64,000 bases of DNA from Shewanella basaltis (GTDB lineage: Bacteria > Pseudomonadota > Gammaproteobacteria > Enterobacterales > Shewanellaceae): positions 1 to 64,000 of the forward strand of contig NZ_JAKILA010000015.1 in assembly GCF_023283885.1 (NCBI RefSeq), read 5' to 3'. Made by a program: the position numbers and the translations under genes. The notes beneath the pieces are model-generated. The model was not told where the DNA came from. It saw only the letters and a program-made list of their open reading frames with translations, and searched no databases. Shown here piece after piece: positions 30,363-42,692 of the stretch. The first letter of the stretch is position 1. Every line of letters begins with the position of its first letter.

Positions 30363-30926
30363 CTAATACTGGCCGTGACAATGACAGTCTGTAGTATGAT
30401 CGTTTACCATCCCAACAGCCTGCATAAAGGCATAACAAATTGTGGGACCAACAAAGTTAAAACCAAGTTTTTTTAACGCCTTAGACATCGCCTCAGACTC
30501 TGGGGTTTGTGCCGGTACCTGGCTTAATGAGGTAAACTGATTCACCTTCGGAGCACCACCCACAAAGCTCCATAAAAAAGCCGAAAAATCATTCCCCTGT
30601 TCAACAAATGCCAAATACGCTTTAGCGTTTTTGATGATCGAGTTTATTTTTAATCGGTTACGCACAATCCCAGGCTCTAGCATTAATGCTTCAACTCTGT
30701 CTTGGTCAAACTCAGCAATCAAACTAGGCTCAAAACCAGCAAACAATAGCTCATAGTTTTGCTGTTTTTTTAAAATGGTAATCCACGACAAACCGGCTTG
30801 CTGACCATCCAAACATAGCTTGGCAAACAACTGCTTGGCATCGTATTCAGGCCGGCCCCAAACCTTATCGTGATAATCTTGATATAAAGGATCTTCACTT
30901 ACCCAGCCACATCGGTTAACTTGCAT
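30363..30926 (-). CDS. tag: DNA-3-methyladenine glycosylase I
   Basis: 187 residues, the same length as E. coli Tag. Excises 3-methyladenine from DNA, starting base-excision repair. The zinc ligands are visible as Cys6 and His19 (RCGWVSEDPLYQDYHDKVWG) and at the C-terminus (HTTDCHCH). The helix-hairpin-helix region includes GIVRNRLKINSIIKNAKAYL, and the catalytic-pocket Glu is in LFAKLCLDGQQAGLSW. Encoded alone, divergent from glyQ. Confidence 0.95.
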   Translation of the reverse strand: MQVNRCGWVSEDPLYQDYHDKVWGRPEYDAKQLFAKLCLDGQQAGLSWITILKKQQNYELLFAGFEPSLIAEFDQDRVEALMLEPGIVRNRLKINSIIKNAKAYLAFVEQGNDFSAFLWSFVGGAPKVNQFTSLSQVPAQTPESEAMSKALKKLGFNFVGPTICYAFMQAVGMVNDHTTDCHCHGQY

Positions 30927-31038
30927 GGTATGGTTCCATTAACGTTTTTATTCATACGTTAAAAAATAACCTACATCTGCCTTGCTCTACAAGGTATAAT
31001 CATTACCATTTTCTATTAATAGCCTGATAGCAGTAGAC

Positions 31039-31944
31039 ATGACGACGAAACACGACGTAAAGACATTTCAGGGTTTCATCCTAACCCTTCAGGAATATTG
31101 GGCGCAGCAAGGTTGCGCAATTGTCCAGCCTCTAGATATGGAAGTTGGCGCAGGGACTTTCCACCCACAGACGTTCTTACGCTCATTAGGCCCAGAGCCA
31201 ATGAGTAGCGCATACGTGCAACCGTCTCGCCGTCCAACCGATGGCCGCTACGGTGAAAACCCAAACCGCTTACAACATTACTACCAGTTCCAAGTAGTAC
31301 TAAAGCCATCACCAGATAACATTCAAGAGCTTTATTTAGGCTCACTAGAAGCCTTAGGTATCGATACTAAAATACACGATATTCGCTTTGTAGAAGATAA
31401 CTGGGAATCTCCAACATTAGGTGCTTGGGGTTTAGGTTGGGAAGTGTGGCTTAACGGTATGGAAGTAACGCAGTTTACTTACTTCCAGCAAGTCGGTGGT
31501 CTTGAATGCAGTCCTGTCACCGGCGAAATCACTTATGGCCTTGAGCGTTTAGCCATGTACATACAAGAAGTCGACAGTGTATACGATCTTGTTTGGACCG
31601 ATGGCCCACTTGGACGAGTGACCTATGGTGACATATTCCATCAAAATGAAGTCGAGCAATCGACATATAACTTCGAACATGCCGATGTAGACTTTATGTT
31701 TACCCTGTTCGATCAATGCGAAAAAATGTGCCAGCACTTATTATCGCTAGAAAAACCTCTACCACTACCTGCTTACGAGCAAGTCATGAAGGCGTCGCAC
31801 GCTTTCAACTTACTTGATGCTCGCCACGCCATTTCGGTCACTGAACGTCAACGCTATATTTTGCGTGTACGTACCATGGCCAAAGGTGTAGCAGAATCTT
31901 ATTATCAAGCACGTGAAGCACTTGGCTTCCCTATGTGTAAGTAG
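31039..31944 (+). CDS. glyQ: Glycyl-tRNA synthetase alpha subunit
   Basis: 301 residues; the catalytic class II subunit of the alpha2-beta2 enzyme that charges tRNA-Gly. Motif 2 and 3 elements are seen as [46 protein letters not shown] and [19 protein letters not shown] at 30995-31000 is a likely -10 box. Nine bases separate it from glyS. Confidence 0.96.
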   Translation: MTTKHDVKTFQGFILTLQEYWAQQGCAIVQPLDMEVGAGTFHPQTFLRSLGPEPMSSAYVQPSRRPTDGRYGENPNRLQHYYQFQVVLKPSPDNIQELYLGSLEALGIDTKIHDIRFVEDNWESPTLGAWGLGWEVWLNGMEVTQFTYFQQVGGLECSPVTGEITYGLERLAMYIQEVDSVYDLVWTDGPLGRVTYGDIFHQNEVEQSTYNFEHADVDFMFTLFDQCEKMCQHLLSLEKPLPLPAYEQVMKASHAFNLLDARHAISVTERQRYILRVRTMAKGVAESYYQAREALGFPMCK

Positions 31945-31953
31945 AGGTAACCA

Positions 31954-34038
31954 ATGAAATTTGAAAACTTACTCATTGAGGTGGGTACCGAAGAGTTACC
32001 GCCAAAGTCACTACGTACTTTGGCCGAATCTTTTTTAGCAAACTTTACCGATGAACTCACCAAAGCAGACTTACCTTTTGACTCTGCTCTTTGGTATGCA
32101 GCACCTCGCCGTTTAGCCATTAACATTATTGGCTTAGCTCAAGCGCAAGCAGATAAAGTCGTTGAAAAACGTGGTCCAGCAGTGAGTTCGGCATTTGATG
32201 CAGACGGCAACCCAACAAAAGCGGCACAAGGTTGGGCACGTGGTAACGGTATTACCGTTGACCAAGCTGAACGCCTAGTCACCGACAAAGGCGAATGGCT
32301 AGTTCATCAGGCAAAAATTGTTGGTGTAGACACAAAAAGCCTGATTGCAGACATGGCACAACGTGCACTTGATAAACTGCCTATCCCCAAGCCAATGCGC
32401 TGGGGCAGTAATAAAACCCAATTTATTCGCCCAGTACACACAATAACCATGTTACTAGGCAGCGAGTTAGTTGATGGTGAATTACTCGGCATTAAGTCAG
32501 ATAGAGTTATTCGTGGTCATCGCTTTATGGGCCAAGCCACGTTTGAGCTAGACCATGCCGACAACTATTTAGCTGCACTAAAAGAGCAAGGAAAAGTACT
32601 AGCTGACTTCCATTTACGTAAATCAATAATCAAAGCAGATGCAGAAGCCGCAGCGGCTAAGATTGGTGGCGTAGCCGATATACAAGAAGACTTACTTGAA
32701 GAAGTGGCCTCATTGGTTGAATGGCCAATTGTGTTAACCGCTCACTTTGAAGAAAAGTTTTTAGCCGTACCTTCTGAAGCACTGGTTTACACCATGAAAG
32801 GCGATCAGAAATACTTCCCAGTATTTGATAACACTGGCAAGTTATTACCTAACTTTATCTTTGTCACCAATATAGAATCTAAAGATCCACAACAGATTAT
32901 TGCTGGTAACGAAAAGGTCGTTCGTCCTCGCCTAGCCGATGCTGAATTCTTCTTTAATACAGATAAAAAACACACTCTAGAGTCACGTTTAACTAGCCTA
33001 GAAACCGTGGTGTTTCAAAAACAACTTGGTACCTTAAAAGCGCGAGTTGAACGTATTTCTGAATTAGCAGGGTTTATTGCTACCGAGCTTAATAGCCAAG
33101 GTGTAAACACCAACAGTGCTGATGCAAGCCGCGCCGGCCTATTGTCTAAAACCGACTTAATGACCAACATGGTGATGGAGTTTACTGACACCCAAGGCAC
33201 CATGGGAATGCATTATGCTCGCCTAGACGGTGAAACAGATGCCGTTGCTATTGCTTTAGAAGAGCAATACAAACCCAAGTTTTCTGGCGACACGGTACCA
33301 ACGGCAAGCGTGTCATGCGCGGTTGCCTTGGCTGAAAAGCTAGATACCTTAGTGGGAATCTTTGGTATTGGCCAAGCCCCTAAAGGTGCTGCAGATCCTT
33401 TCGCACTTCGCCGTGCTGCTATTGGTATTTTACGTATTATTGTTGAAAACAACTTACCACTGGATTTAGTCGACTTAATTGCTAAAGCACAAGCGTTACA
33501 CGGTGAGAATGTTAGCAATGTAAGTACTGCCGAAGACGTGCTTGAGTTTTTAATGGCGCGTTTCCGTAGCTGGTATCAAGACAAAGGCATTCAAGTTGAT
33601 GTGATTTTAGCAGTATTGGCTCGTCGCCCAACCCGTCCTGCAGATTTTGACAGTCGCGTTAAAGCAGTTTCACATTTCCGCGGATTAGAGGCCTCTACAG
33701 CACTAGCTGCGGCCAATAAGCGTGTGTCTAACATCTTGGCCAAAGTTGAAGGCGAATTGCCGGCAAACATCAACCAAGCACTATTGGCTGAAACCGCTGA
33801 AAAAGCGTTAGCTGATAAACTCGCGCAGTTACAACCCCAGTTGGCACCGTTATTTGCCAATGCGGATTACCAGCAAGCATTAACATTATTGGCCGATTTA
33901 CGTGAAAGCGTGGATTTGTTCTTTGAAGATGTAATGGTAATGGCTGACGATGAAGCATTAAAAAATAACCGCCTTGCGTTATTAACGAATCTTCGTGAGC
34001 AGTTTTTACATGTCGCGGATATTTCACTGCTACAATAA
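31954..34038 (+). CDS. glyS: Glycyl-tRNA synthetase beta subunit
   Basis: 694 residues; binds tRNA-Gly for the GlyQ catalytic subunit. N-terminal [15 protein letters not shown], middle VFVTNI-type block ([34 protein letters not shown]) and the C-terminal anticodon-binding DALR-like domain (about 570-690, [22 protein letters not shown]) are present. An AGAGGTAA ribosome site precedes the ATG. It ends in a strong terminator. Confidence 0.96.
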   Translation: MKFENLLIEVGTEELPPKSLRTLAESFLANFTDELTKADLPFDSALWYAAPRRLAINIIGLAQAQADKVVEKRGPAVSSAFDADGNPTKAAQGWARGNGITVDQAERLVTDKGEWLVHQAKIVGVDTKSLIADMAQRALDKLPIPKPMRWGSNKTQFIRPVHTITMLLGSELVDGELLGIKSDRVIRGHRFMGQATFELDHADNYLAALKEQGKVLADFHLRKSIIKADAEAAAAKIGGVADIQEDLLEEVASLVEWPIVLTAHFEEKFLAVPSEALVYTMKGDQKYFPVFDNTGKLLPNFIFVTNIESKDPQQIIAGNEKVVRPRLADAEFFFNTDKKHTLESRLTSLETVVFQKQLGTLKARVERISELAGFIATELNSQGVNTNSADASRAGLLSKTDLMTNMVMEFTDTQGTMGMHYARLDGETDAVAIALEEQYKPKFSGDTVPTASVSCAVALAEKLDTLVGIFGIGQAPKGAADPFALRRAAIGILRIIVENNLPLDLVDLIAKAQALHGENVSNVSTAEDVLEFLMARFRSWYQDKGIQVDVILAVLARRPTRPADFDSRVKAVSHFRGLEASTALAAANKRVSNILAKVEGELPANINQALLAETAEKALADKLAQLQPQLAPLFANADYQQALTLLADLRESVDLFFEDVMVMADDEALKNNRLALLTNLREQFLHVADISLLQ

Positions 34039-34052
34039 GGTGAAATGTCTGC

Positions 34053-34084
34053 AATAAAAAGCGCCGAAAGGCGCTTTTTTATTG
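34053..34084 (+). terminator. Terminator of glyQS
   Basis: A stem with AAAAAGCGCC and GGCGCTTTTTT arms, a GAAA tetraloop and a following T tract, 15 bp after the glyS stop. Confidence 0.9.
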
Positions 34085-34101
34085 CTTATCTAAAATAATT
34101 A

Positions 34102-34250
34102 ATACCAATCAAGAATAAATAAGTGATCAGCGATTGCGTAGCAAAAATCGCTTAAAACAAGGAATAAAGTTGTTCTAGCGTCAACATTTATAACAAAGTG
34201 ATAAACGATGTTAGCCAGTAAGCATGATCACATTTTGTGCAGATTGGTAT
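34102..34250. repeat. MITE-like or intergenic repeat element
   Basis: About 150 bp bounded by inverted ATACCAATC (34102-34110) and GATTGGTAT (34242-34250), with TA on each flank. An internal hairpin is visible (AGCGATT...AATCGCT near 34129). There is no ORF. It fills the gap between the glyS terminator and the HDOD gene stop. The style is that of short non-autonomous elements common in Shewanella; copy number cannot be judged from one window. Confidence 0.5.
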
Positions 34251-34256
34251 AACACA

Positions 34257-35330
34257 CTAAAATTTTATTAATTTTTGGTGTAACTCAGAAAACTCTTCTT
34301 CAGTTAATTCTACTTGCGCTAATAAAACCACTAACGCAGAGTGAGGTAATTTATCAAACTGCAGCAACATAGAACATTCGCTAATAATATTCGCTTTCCA
34401 AATAATTAACGCAATATCGTCGCTAGGCTTAACATGGGTATTAGCTAACACATTTAAAGGGGTTTCAAAGTGCGATGGAAGCTGCCAATAACGCGCTAAT
34501 AATGCACTTAAGGTAAGTGATTTGGTGGTCATTACCTGCTTAAACAACGCAGAGTTTGGCTGCTCACCAGGTTCTGCCTGATAAAAGGCGTCTAGCAATA
34601 ATTTGAATATGGCAATTTTGCCTACATCATGCAGTAGCCCTAATATAAAAATACTATCGCGCTGCTCTTTAGGAGCCAGCTCACTCGCTAAAAATGCGAC
34701 CTGCATTGAATGTCGCCACACTTCAGCACCAAATCGTCTAAAATAAATTGGCTTAATATCGATTAATTCACGTGCCAAACACGTTGTAATAAATTGCCGC
34801 AACTGCACTCGTCCTACAAGCACTAAAGCTTGCTGAATACTTGTTACATCGTTTTCTGCTCTTTTAAAAGCAGGTGAATTACATAACTTAAGTACTTCGA
34901 CACACAGCAGTGGATCTTGCTCGATAAGCAGAATTAACTCTTGAATATCTATCTCATCGTCAGCAAGTTTTTTATCTAGTTCCAGAATTTTATTAGGCAG
35001 CTTTAATACATTTTCAGCAATATCTTGAGGCGAGCTTAACGCCAACTCAATACTTTGCATTACATTACGCTCAAGGTTATTGGCAATACCCTCTGAGCCT
35101 GTGTGATTAGTCGTAAACAATAAACTGTAAAACAATGCAGATAAATCAAGCTGCGATTCTGCAGCTAATTTAGGACTGACCTCAATAACCGGGCTAAACT
35201 TTTTCTGACTTGTTTGCTGACGTTTTTCACCAGACGTTTTGCCCGTAAATTTAACTTGTTCGGTGCGGTCACGAATATTGAATAATTTTTTAAATAAACC
35301 AGTAACCACAGAAACGAACCTTATAAGCAA
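34257..35330 (-). CDS. HDOD-domain protein
   Basis: 357 residues. An HDOD domain occupies about 100-300 (LLIEQDPLLCVEVLKLCNSPAF, VGRVQLRQFITTCLAREL, and the HD-like FILGLLHDVGKIAIFKLL). HDOD proteins are usually regulatory rather than hydrolytic, acting in signalling, motility or stress. The N-terminus is basic, with no signal peptide. No partner domain is attached. The gene lies alone after gyrB, separated by a terminator. Confidence 0.85.
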   Translation of the reverse strand: MLIRFVSVVTGLFKKLFNIRDRTEQVKFTGKTSGEKRQQTSQKKFSPVIEVSPKLAAESQLDLSALFYSLLFTTNHTGSEGIANNLERNVMQSIELALSSPQDIAENVLKLPNKILELDKKLADDEIDIQELILLIEQDPLLCVEVLKLCNSPAFKRAENDVTSIQQALVLVGRVQLRQFITTCLARELIDIKPIYFRRFGAEVWRHSMQVAFLASELAPKEQRDSIFILGLLHDVGKIAIFKLLLDAFYQAEPGEQPNSALFKQVMTTKSLTLSALLARYWQLPSHFETPLNVLANTHVKPSDDIALIIWKANIISECSMLLQFDKLPHSALVVLLAQVELTEEEFSELHQKLIKF

Positions 35331-35368
35331 TTAAATAAACACTATTATAACCATAGCAATAAATACAA

Positions 35369-35395
35369 AAAAGGGTGCCATTTGGCACCCTTTTT
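35369..35395 (-). terminator. Terminator after gyrB
   Basis: AAGGGTGCCA and TGGCACCCTT form a 10-bp stem with A and T tracts on both sides, in the gap between the gyrB stop and the HDOD start. Read on the minus strand it ends in TTTTTT, so it closes the dnaA-dnaN-recF-gyrB transcript. Confidence 0.85.
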
Positions 35396-35407
35396 CACTA
35401 AAAAAAT

Positions 35408-37840
<2,433 letters not shown>

Positions 37841-38923
37841 TTATTCAATAACCGTTACCTGCCCATGCTCCACATGAAACATCCTGTTGGGAGGGCGAGA
37901 TAACGAATCGACTATTGCTAGCGGATCAATTGCGGTGACAAAAATTTGCGCACCGGTTTCGGTTAACTGCTGAAGCAATAGCTGCCTATGCTGTGCATCC
38001 AACTCTGACGGTAAATCGTCTACTAAATAAATACTGTTTTTATTTAGTTGTTGTTTGAGCAACTTTCCCTGTGCAATACGCAGTGCACAGACTAATAATT
38101 TTAATTGTCCACGGGATAGCGCATCTTGAACAGGCAAATTACCCACTCGCAAACGTAAGTCTGCTTTATGAGGCCCGCTCCCCGTGTTACCTGCGGCAAT
38201 ATCTCGCGAATATTGATTTTCAAGTAATTGCGAAAAATCCGTTTTGCTGTCCCATCCTCGGGTAAAAGAAACCTTAATATCAACCTGAGGTAAAAACCTT
38301 CCGATTATACCCTTAAGTAGCTCATTTAACGAGTCTACATATTGATTTCGTATGTCGGTAACTTGTTCAGCATACCGCACCAGCTCCTTATCCCAAAATT
38401 GTATTTGGCTATAAGGTGATTGATTTCTAAGCAACTGATTGCGTTGCTTTAATACCTTGCGAACATTCACCCATGCTTGATAAAAATGCGGGTCAGAATG
38501 AAATGCCCCCCAATCAATAAATTGCCTACGGGCTTTTGGCCCTTCAAACAATAGAGAAAAACTTTCTGGAGTAATAACTTGAATAGGTAAGGTTTCTGCC
38601 AATGTAGATAAGCGTTTTACTTTCTCGCCATTAATTTTAACTTCAATGTCGCCACTTCTATGCCGTCTAAGGCCTATTTTACAGTCATTTTCGTCTTGAA
38701 TAAGGTTGGCAAACAGGGTGAGTTTGTCGTCATCATTATTAATGACCCGTTGCGATAAATGGCTACGAAACGAACGCCCCATCCCTAAAAAGTAAATCGC
38801 CTCTAAAACACTGGTTTTACCGCTGCCATTTTGACCATAGATCAAATTTAATCCGTCACTAGGATTAAGTGTTGCGGTGGTAATGTTTCGAAATGAACCA
38901 ATGGTAATACGCGATAAACTCAT
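37841..38923 (-). CDS. recF: DNA replication and repair protein RecF
   Basis: 360 residues from the ATG at 38923; an ATG two codons upstream is less like E. coli (MSLTRL). SMC-like ATPase that helps RecOR load RecA at gaps. Walker [18 protein letters not shown], signature [19 protein letters not shown] and Walker [13 protein letters not shown] are all intact. It begins after a hairpin in the dnaN-recF gap. The codons for MFHVEHG near the C-terminus contain a decayed parS-like sequence. Confidence 0.95.
   Translation of the reverse strand: MSLSRITIGSFRNITTATLNPSDGLNLIYGQNGSGKTSVLEAIYFLGMGRSFRSHLSQRVINNDDDKLTLFANLIQDENDCKIGLRRHRSGDIEVKINGEKVKRLSTLAETLPIQVITPESFSLLFEGPKARRQFIDWGAFHSDPHFYQAWVNVRKVLKQRNQLLRNQSPYSQIQFWDKELVRYAEQVTDIRNQYVDSLNELLKGIIGRFLPQVDIKVSFTRGWDSKTDFSQLLENQYSRDIAAGNTGSGPHKADLRLRVGNLPVQDALSRGQLKLLVCALRIAQGKLLKQQLNKNSIYLVDDLPSELDAQHRQLLLQQLTETGAQIFVTAIDPLAIVDSLSRPPNRMFHVEHGQVTVIE
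37866..37881. other. Degenerate parS-like 16-mer in recF
   Basis: TGCTCCACATGAAACA differs from parS site 1 at two positions, including the central CG. It encodes part of MFHVEHG on the minus strand, codons that would spell a good parS if the third bases were changed. Binding is doubtful. Confidence 0.35.
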
Positions 38924-38966
38924 GAACACCTATTGTGATAGCCAAATAAAGCGGTAGAGACAAAGA

Positions 38967-38988
38967 AGGTGCTTAACAGCACCTTTCA
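38967..38988 (-). terminator. Hairpin between dnaN and recF
   Basis: AAGGTGCT and AGCACCTTT form a stem with a TAAC loop. The T tract on the minus strand is poor, so it is more likely an attenuator or processing site than a full terminator. Confidence 0.4.
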
Positions 38989-39011
38989 TTTAGTTTATAC
39001 CCAATAACGTA

Positions 39012-40112
39012 TTACAAACGCATTGGCATCACCACATACATAGAATCTTCTTCTTTGTGGTTCTCAATTAACGCACTCGAATTACCATCAATCAGGGTGA
39101 TACGCACATCATCACTGGCCAAATTATTGAGTACATCGAGCAAATAACTCACATTAAAACCAATCTCAAGCTTGTCTGAATCGTATTCAATATCAATAAT
39201 TTCTTCGGCTTCTTCTTGCTCAGGGTTATTGGCGGTAATCTTTAATAAACCAGGTTCAAGCTGTATACGCACACCGCGGAATTTTTCATTCGATAAAATA
39301 GAGGCACGGGTTAACGCTTGTTTTAATTGATTACGGCTGGCAATAACCACCTTGTTGCCACCTTTTGGTAACACCCGACGATAATCAGGAAAACGGCCGT
39401 CAACCAACTTACTGGTAAAGACTGCAGAACTGGTAATCGCGCGAATCGCGTTGTCGCCAATAGCAATGGTAATGTCCTGGTCGTCGCTTTCAAGCAAACG
39501 GGCCATTTCAACAACCCCTTTACGAGGCACAATCACTTGTTTTTCGGGCAGTGTGACATCAACATTACGATGGCTCAATGCTAGACGGTGCCCATCGGTA
39601 GCAATCGCTCGCAACACGTTACCTTCGGTTTCAAACAATAAACCATTGAGGTAATAACGCACATCTTGGTTAGCCATTGAAAACTGGGTTGAATCGATAA
39701 TTGACTTCAGCACACCTTGCTTGAGGCTAAATTCAATATCTGCTTGGAATGCTTCAACATTAGGGTAGTCTTCAGCCGGTAGTGTTGCCAATGAGAAACG
39801 ACTGCGACCAGAGCGTAGTAACCATTTATTATCTTGCTGCTCAACTTTTAGCTCGCTTTGTTCAGGTAGCGACTTAACAATGTCGAGCAGTTTTTTAGCT
39901 GGCACAGTTGTGCGGCCAATCTCTATTTCGCCATGAATTGCCGCCTGACCGACTAACTCAACTTCTAAATCTGTTCCTGTCAGCTTAAGTGAGTCTTCAC
40001 TAACCTCTACTAGCAAGTTGGCTAAAATGGGTAGATTATGTCTGCGTTCTACCGCTCCACACACCAGTTGCAGCGGTTTTAATAGGGCATCCCTATCAAT
40101 TGAAAATTTCAT
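39012..40112 (-). CDS. dnaN: DNA polymerase III beta sliding clamp
   Basis: 366 residues, identical in length to the E. coli clamp. Three repeated clamp domains form a ring dimer that tethers polymerase III. Landmarks: MKFSIDRDALLKPLQLVCGAVERR at the start, DGHRLALSH in domain 2 and the C-terminal SSALIENHKEEDSMYVVMPMRL, whose last residues build the partner-binding groove. It starts 18 bp after dnaA. Confidence 0.97.
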   Translation of the reverse strand: MKFSIDRDALLKPLQLVCGAVERRHNLPILANLLVEVSEDSLKLTGTDLEVELVGQAAIHGEIEIGRTTVPAKKLLDIVKSLPEQSELKVEQQDNKWLLRSGRSRFSLATLPAEDYPNVEAFQADIEFSLKQGVLKSIIDSTQFSMANQDVRYYLNGLLFETEGNVLRAIATDGHRLALSHRNVDVTLPEKQVIVPRKGVVEMARLLESDDQDITIAIGDNAIRAITSSAVFTSKLVDGRFPDYRRVLPKGGNKVVIASRNQLKQALTRASILSNEKFRGVRIQLEPGLLKITANNPEQEEAEEIIDIEYDSDKLEIGFNVSYLLDVLNNLASDDVRITLIDGNSSALIENHKEEDSMYVVMPMRL

Positions 40113-40130
40113 CGTTCTACATTCCCTGAA

Positions 40131-41516
40131 TTAAGAAGACAAAGTTCTAATCAAGTTAGCGTAATCTTCTTTAATGTCATGACTTTCTTCACGCAGTTGC
40201 GCAATTTTACGACAAGCATGTAATACCGTCGTATGATCACGACCACCAAAAGCATCGCCAATTTCAGGCAGACTTTGGTTAGTGAGTTCTTTAGATAGCG
40301 CCATCGCCACTTGTCGTGGCCTTGCCACACTACGTGAACGACGTTTAGATAGCATATCTGCCATTTTAATTTTGTAATATTCAGCAACGGTTTTCTGAAT
40401 ATTGTCTATAGTGACTAATTTTTCTTGCAGTGCCAAGAGATCACGTAATGCTTCGCGAACAAAATCAATGGTAATTGGCCGACCAGTGAAGTTAGCGTTA
40501 GCTATAACACGATTTAATGCGCCTTCAAGTTCGCGTACGTTTGAACGTAAACGCTTAGCAATAAAGAAAGCCACTTCATCAGGCAAGTTAATGCCACTCT
40601 CCTGAGCTTTACGCATTAAAATCGCCACGCGGGTTTCTAATTCTGGTGGCTCAATGGCAACCGTTAACCCCCAACCAAAGCGAGACTTTAAGCGATCTTC
40701 TACCCCGTCGATCTCTTTAGGATAACGGTCTGAAGTTAAAATAATTTGGTGATTACCTTCCAATAACGCATTAAAGGTATGAAAAAACTCTTCTTGAGAG
40801 CGATCTTTGTTAGCAAAAAATTGAATATCGTCGATAAACAAAGCATCGACACTACGGTAATACCGTTTAAATTCTTCAATGGCGTTATTTTGTAAGGCTT
40901 TGACCATGTCCTGTACAAAACGCTCAGAATGCATATACACCACTTTAGCATTGGGATTATTTTTAATGATCCCGTTACCGACGGCATGCAATAAATGAGT
41001 TTTACCTAAACCTGTGCCGCCATATAAAAACAATGGGTTATACGCACCACCAGGGTTTTCAGAAACTTGTAATGCGGCCGCTTTACCAAGTTGGTTTGAT
41101 TTACCCTCAACGAAGTTATCAAACTGATAGGTCGGATTAATGTTACTGCGGTGATTAGCATTAACGATGGGTTCAGCCTGAGTATTAAATGATGTCGTAC
41201 CAACTTGTGCTCTTGTTTGGTTACTCACAGGCTTAGCGGCAATTGGGGCTTGAGCGACAGGGCGTGCAGACGGACGACTACCAATATCAAAACGCAACTT
41301 AGGTGCATCACTGCCCATTTGTTCAGTGAAAAATTGATTTATGATATTAATGTACTTATCGCGTACCCAGTCCAGCACGAAACGATTTGGCGCATACAAC
41401 ACCAACGTATCACCATCCATTTCAGCTTGTAACGGACGGATCCACATACTGAACTGCTGAGCTGATAATTCGTCTTGCAGTCTGCCGATACATTGTTGCC
41501 AAAGTGAAACCGCCAC
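40131..41516 (-). CDS. dnaA: Chromosomal replication initiator DnaA
   Basis: 461 residues with a GTG start. Domain I (1-80) begins [19 protein letters not shown], and domain II is a short proline-rich linker (about 85-125). The AAA+ domain has Walker [10 protein letters not shown] (166-174), Walker [10 protein letters not shown] and the arginine-finger region. Domain IV contains the DnaA-box recognition helix [15 protein letters not shown]. It binds the boxes at oriC and in its own upstream region. First gene of dnaA-dnaN-recF-gyrB. Confidence 0.97.
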   Translation of the reverse strand: MAVSLWQQCIGRLQDELSAQQFSMWIRPLQAEMDGDTLVLYAPNRFVLDWVRDKYINIINQFFTEQMGSDAPKLRFDIGSRPSARPVAQAPIAAKPVSNQTRAQVGTTSFNTQAEPIVNANHRSNINPTYQFDNFVEGKSNQLGKAAALQVSENPGGAYNPLFLYGGTGLGKTHLLHAVGNGIIKNNPNAKVVYMHSERFVQDMVKALQNNAIEEFKRYYRSVDALFIDDIQFFANKDRSQEEFFHTFNALLEGNHQIILTSDRYPKEIDGVEDRLKSRFGWGLTVAIEPPELETRVAILMRKAQESGINLPDEVAFFIAKRLRSNVRELEGALNRVIANANFTGRPITIDFVREALRDLLALQEKLVTIDNIQKTVAEYYKIKMADMLSKRRSRSVARPRQVAMALSKELTNQSLPEIGDAFGGRDHTTVLHACRKIAQLREESHDIKEDYANLIRTLSS

Positions 41517-41860
41517 TTATTTATCCCCAAATATCTTTAGTCAAAGGAAGTGTATTCTATAGTGAGATCACAATGATCGCTATCCTTAAAAACAGAATTA
41601 TCCCCAGCAAGATCATTCTGTGTGTATAAAAAGGATCCCAGTGGATCAAATTTGATCCATTTATTATGAATATCATGCAAATCCAGCTTTATTAACGGAT
41701 CCACATTGATCTATAATACGCCAGCTTTGATCTGCTGTAACAAGTATAAATCCACAATATATAGTGTCTGTACACAGACTTATCCACATATTGTTGTGCT
41801 TTTTTATTTACAGAGTCAAAGAAAGATTGGCAGAAATTCATCATATAACCACTTTCGTTA
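41517..41860. promoter_or_regulatory. dnaA upstream control region, rich in GATC
   Basis: This non-coding gap between dnaA and the rpmH promoter holds a perfect DnaA box TTATCCACA (41780-41788), near-boxes TTATCCCCA (about 41520 and 41599) and AAATCCACA (about 41750). Nine GATC sites fall within about 175 bp (41563-41735), far above chance. An 18-bp palindrome TGGATCAAATTTGATCCA (41642-41659) contains two of them. This fits DnaA autoregulation and SeqA/Dam control of dnaA; the full role is inferred. Confidence 0.75.
41780..41788 (+). promoter_or_regulatory. DnaA box upstream of dnaA
   Basis: Perfect TTATCCACA about 265 bp upstream of the dnaA GTG. Confidence 0.8.
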
Positions 41861-41889
41861 TTGACGATAGTAATTAAAGTGATTACAAT
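41861..41889 (+). promoter_or_regulatory. rpmH promoter
   Basis: TTGACG (41861-41866) and TACAAT (41884-41889) are spaced by exactly 17 bp, 72 bp before rpmH. A strong sigma70 promoter for the rpmH-rnpA-yidD-yidC unit. Confidence 0.8.
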
Positions 41890-41961
41890 TCGGCCTCTTT
41901 TTTGCCCTTACCTCTAATGTTGGAGTTAAGGTAAATTCACTAACAAAGACGGATTGCCATC

Positions 41962-42099
41962 ATGAGTAAACGTACTTTTCAACCTAGCAACCTGAAGCGC
42001 AAGCGTTCTCACGGCTTCCGCGCTCGTATGGCTACAGCAGGTGGCCGTAAGGTGCTTGCACGTCGTCGTGCGAAAGGTCGCGCTCGTTTATCTGCGTAA
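41962..42099 (+). CDS. rpmH: 50S ribosomal protein L34
   Basis: A 45-residue, strongly basic ribosomal protein of the large subunit: starts [19 protein letters not shown] and ends [12 protein letters not shown]. The family signature KRTFQPSxxKRxRxHGFRxRM is complete. It sits 12 bp before rnpA, the conserved pairing in bacteria, and is divergent from dnaA. Confidence 0.97.
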   Translation: MSKRTFQPSNLKRKRSHGFRARMATAGGRKVLARRRAKGRARLSA

Positions 42100-42111
42100 G
42101 TAGATAACTAG

Positions 42112-42468
42112 GTGACTAGCTATACCTTTACGCGGGAGTTACGTTTGTTAACTCCCGCGCAATTTAAATCTGTATTCTCCAATCCAATCAAAGCATCCTC
42201 TGCTGAAATAACTCTGCTCGCTATTCCAAATTCTGAGCTACATCCTCGCTTAGGGTTAACTGTGGCCAAACGTTTTGTTAAACGTGCTAACCAACGTAAC
42301 CGTATTAAGCGCGTGATTAGAGATAGTTTTCGTTTACATCAACACGATATTCCTAATATCGACATCGTAGTATTAGTCAGAAATGGCGTGATGGAAATGG
42401 AAAATGCAGAACTACACAAATTGATAGAAAAGCTATGGCGAAAACTCAGTCGCCGTTACAATGGCTAG
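42112..42468 (+). CDS. rnpA: Ribonuclease P protein component
   Basis: 118 residues with a GTG start. Basic protein subunit of RNase P, which trims tRNA 5' leaders. The RNA-binding signature is present as [41 protein letters not shown] is the conserved N-terminus. Its last 34 bases overlap the start of yidD. Confidence 0.95.
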   Translation: MTSYTFTRELRLLTPAQFKSVFSNPIKASSAEITLLAIPNSELHPRLGLTVAKRFVKRANQRNRIKRVIRDSFRLHQHDIPNIDIVVLVRNGVMEMENAELHKLIEKLWRKLSRRYNG

Positions 42469-42689
42469 CAACCACGGTTATCCGTGGTTATCAAATTTTT
42501 ATAAGCCCTTTACTGGGACCGAAGTGTCGGTTCGATCCAACTTGTTCTTATTATGCAATTGAAGCAATAAAAACGCATGGAACAGTGAAAGGTAGTTGGT
42601 TTGCAATCAAACGCATATTAAAATGTCACCCTTTACATCCCGGCGGTAGCGATCCCGTCCCCCCTAAAAATGACAGGTGTAATAAATAG
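42435..42689 (+). CDS. yidD: Membrane protein insertion efficiency factor YidD
   Basis: 84 residues. Peripheral inner-membrane protein that aids YidC-dependent insertion. The signature [22 protein letters not shown] and the late [12 protein letters not shown] are intact, with an amphipathic N-terminal helix. It overlaps rnpA by 34 bp and is followed by yidC after 3 bp. Confidence 0.94.
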   Translation: MAKTQSPLQWLATTVIRGYQIFISPLLGPKCRFDPTCSYYAIEAIKTHGTVKGSWFAIKRILKCHPLHPGGSDPVPPKNDRCNK

Positions 42690-42692
42690 GCT

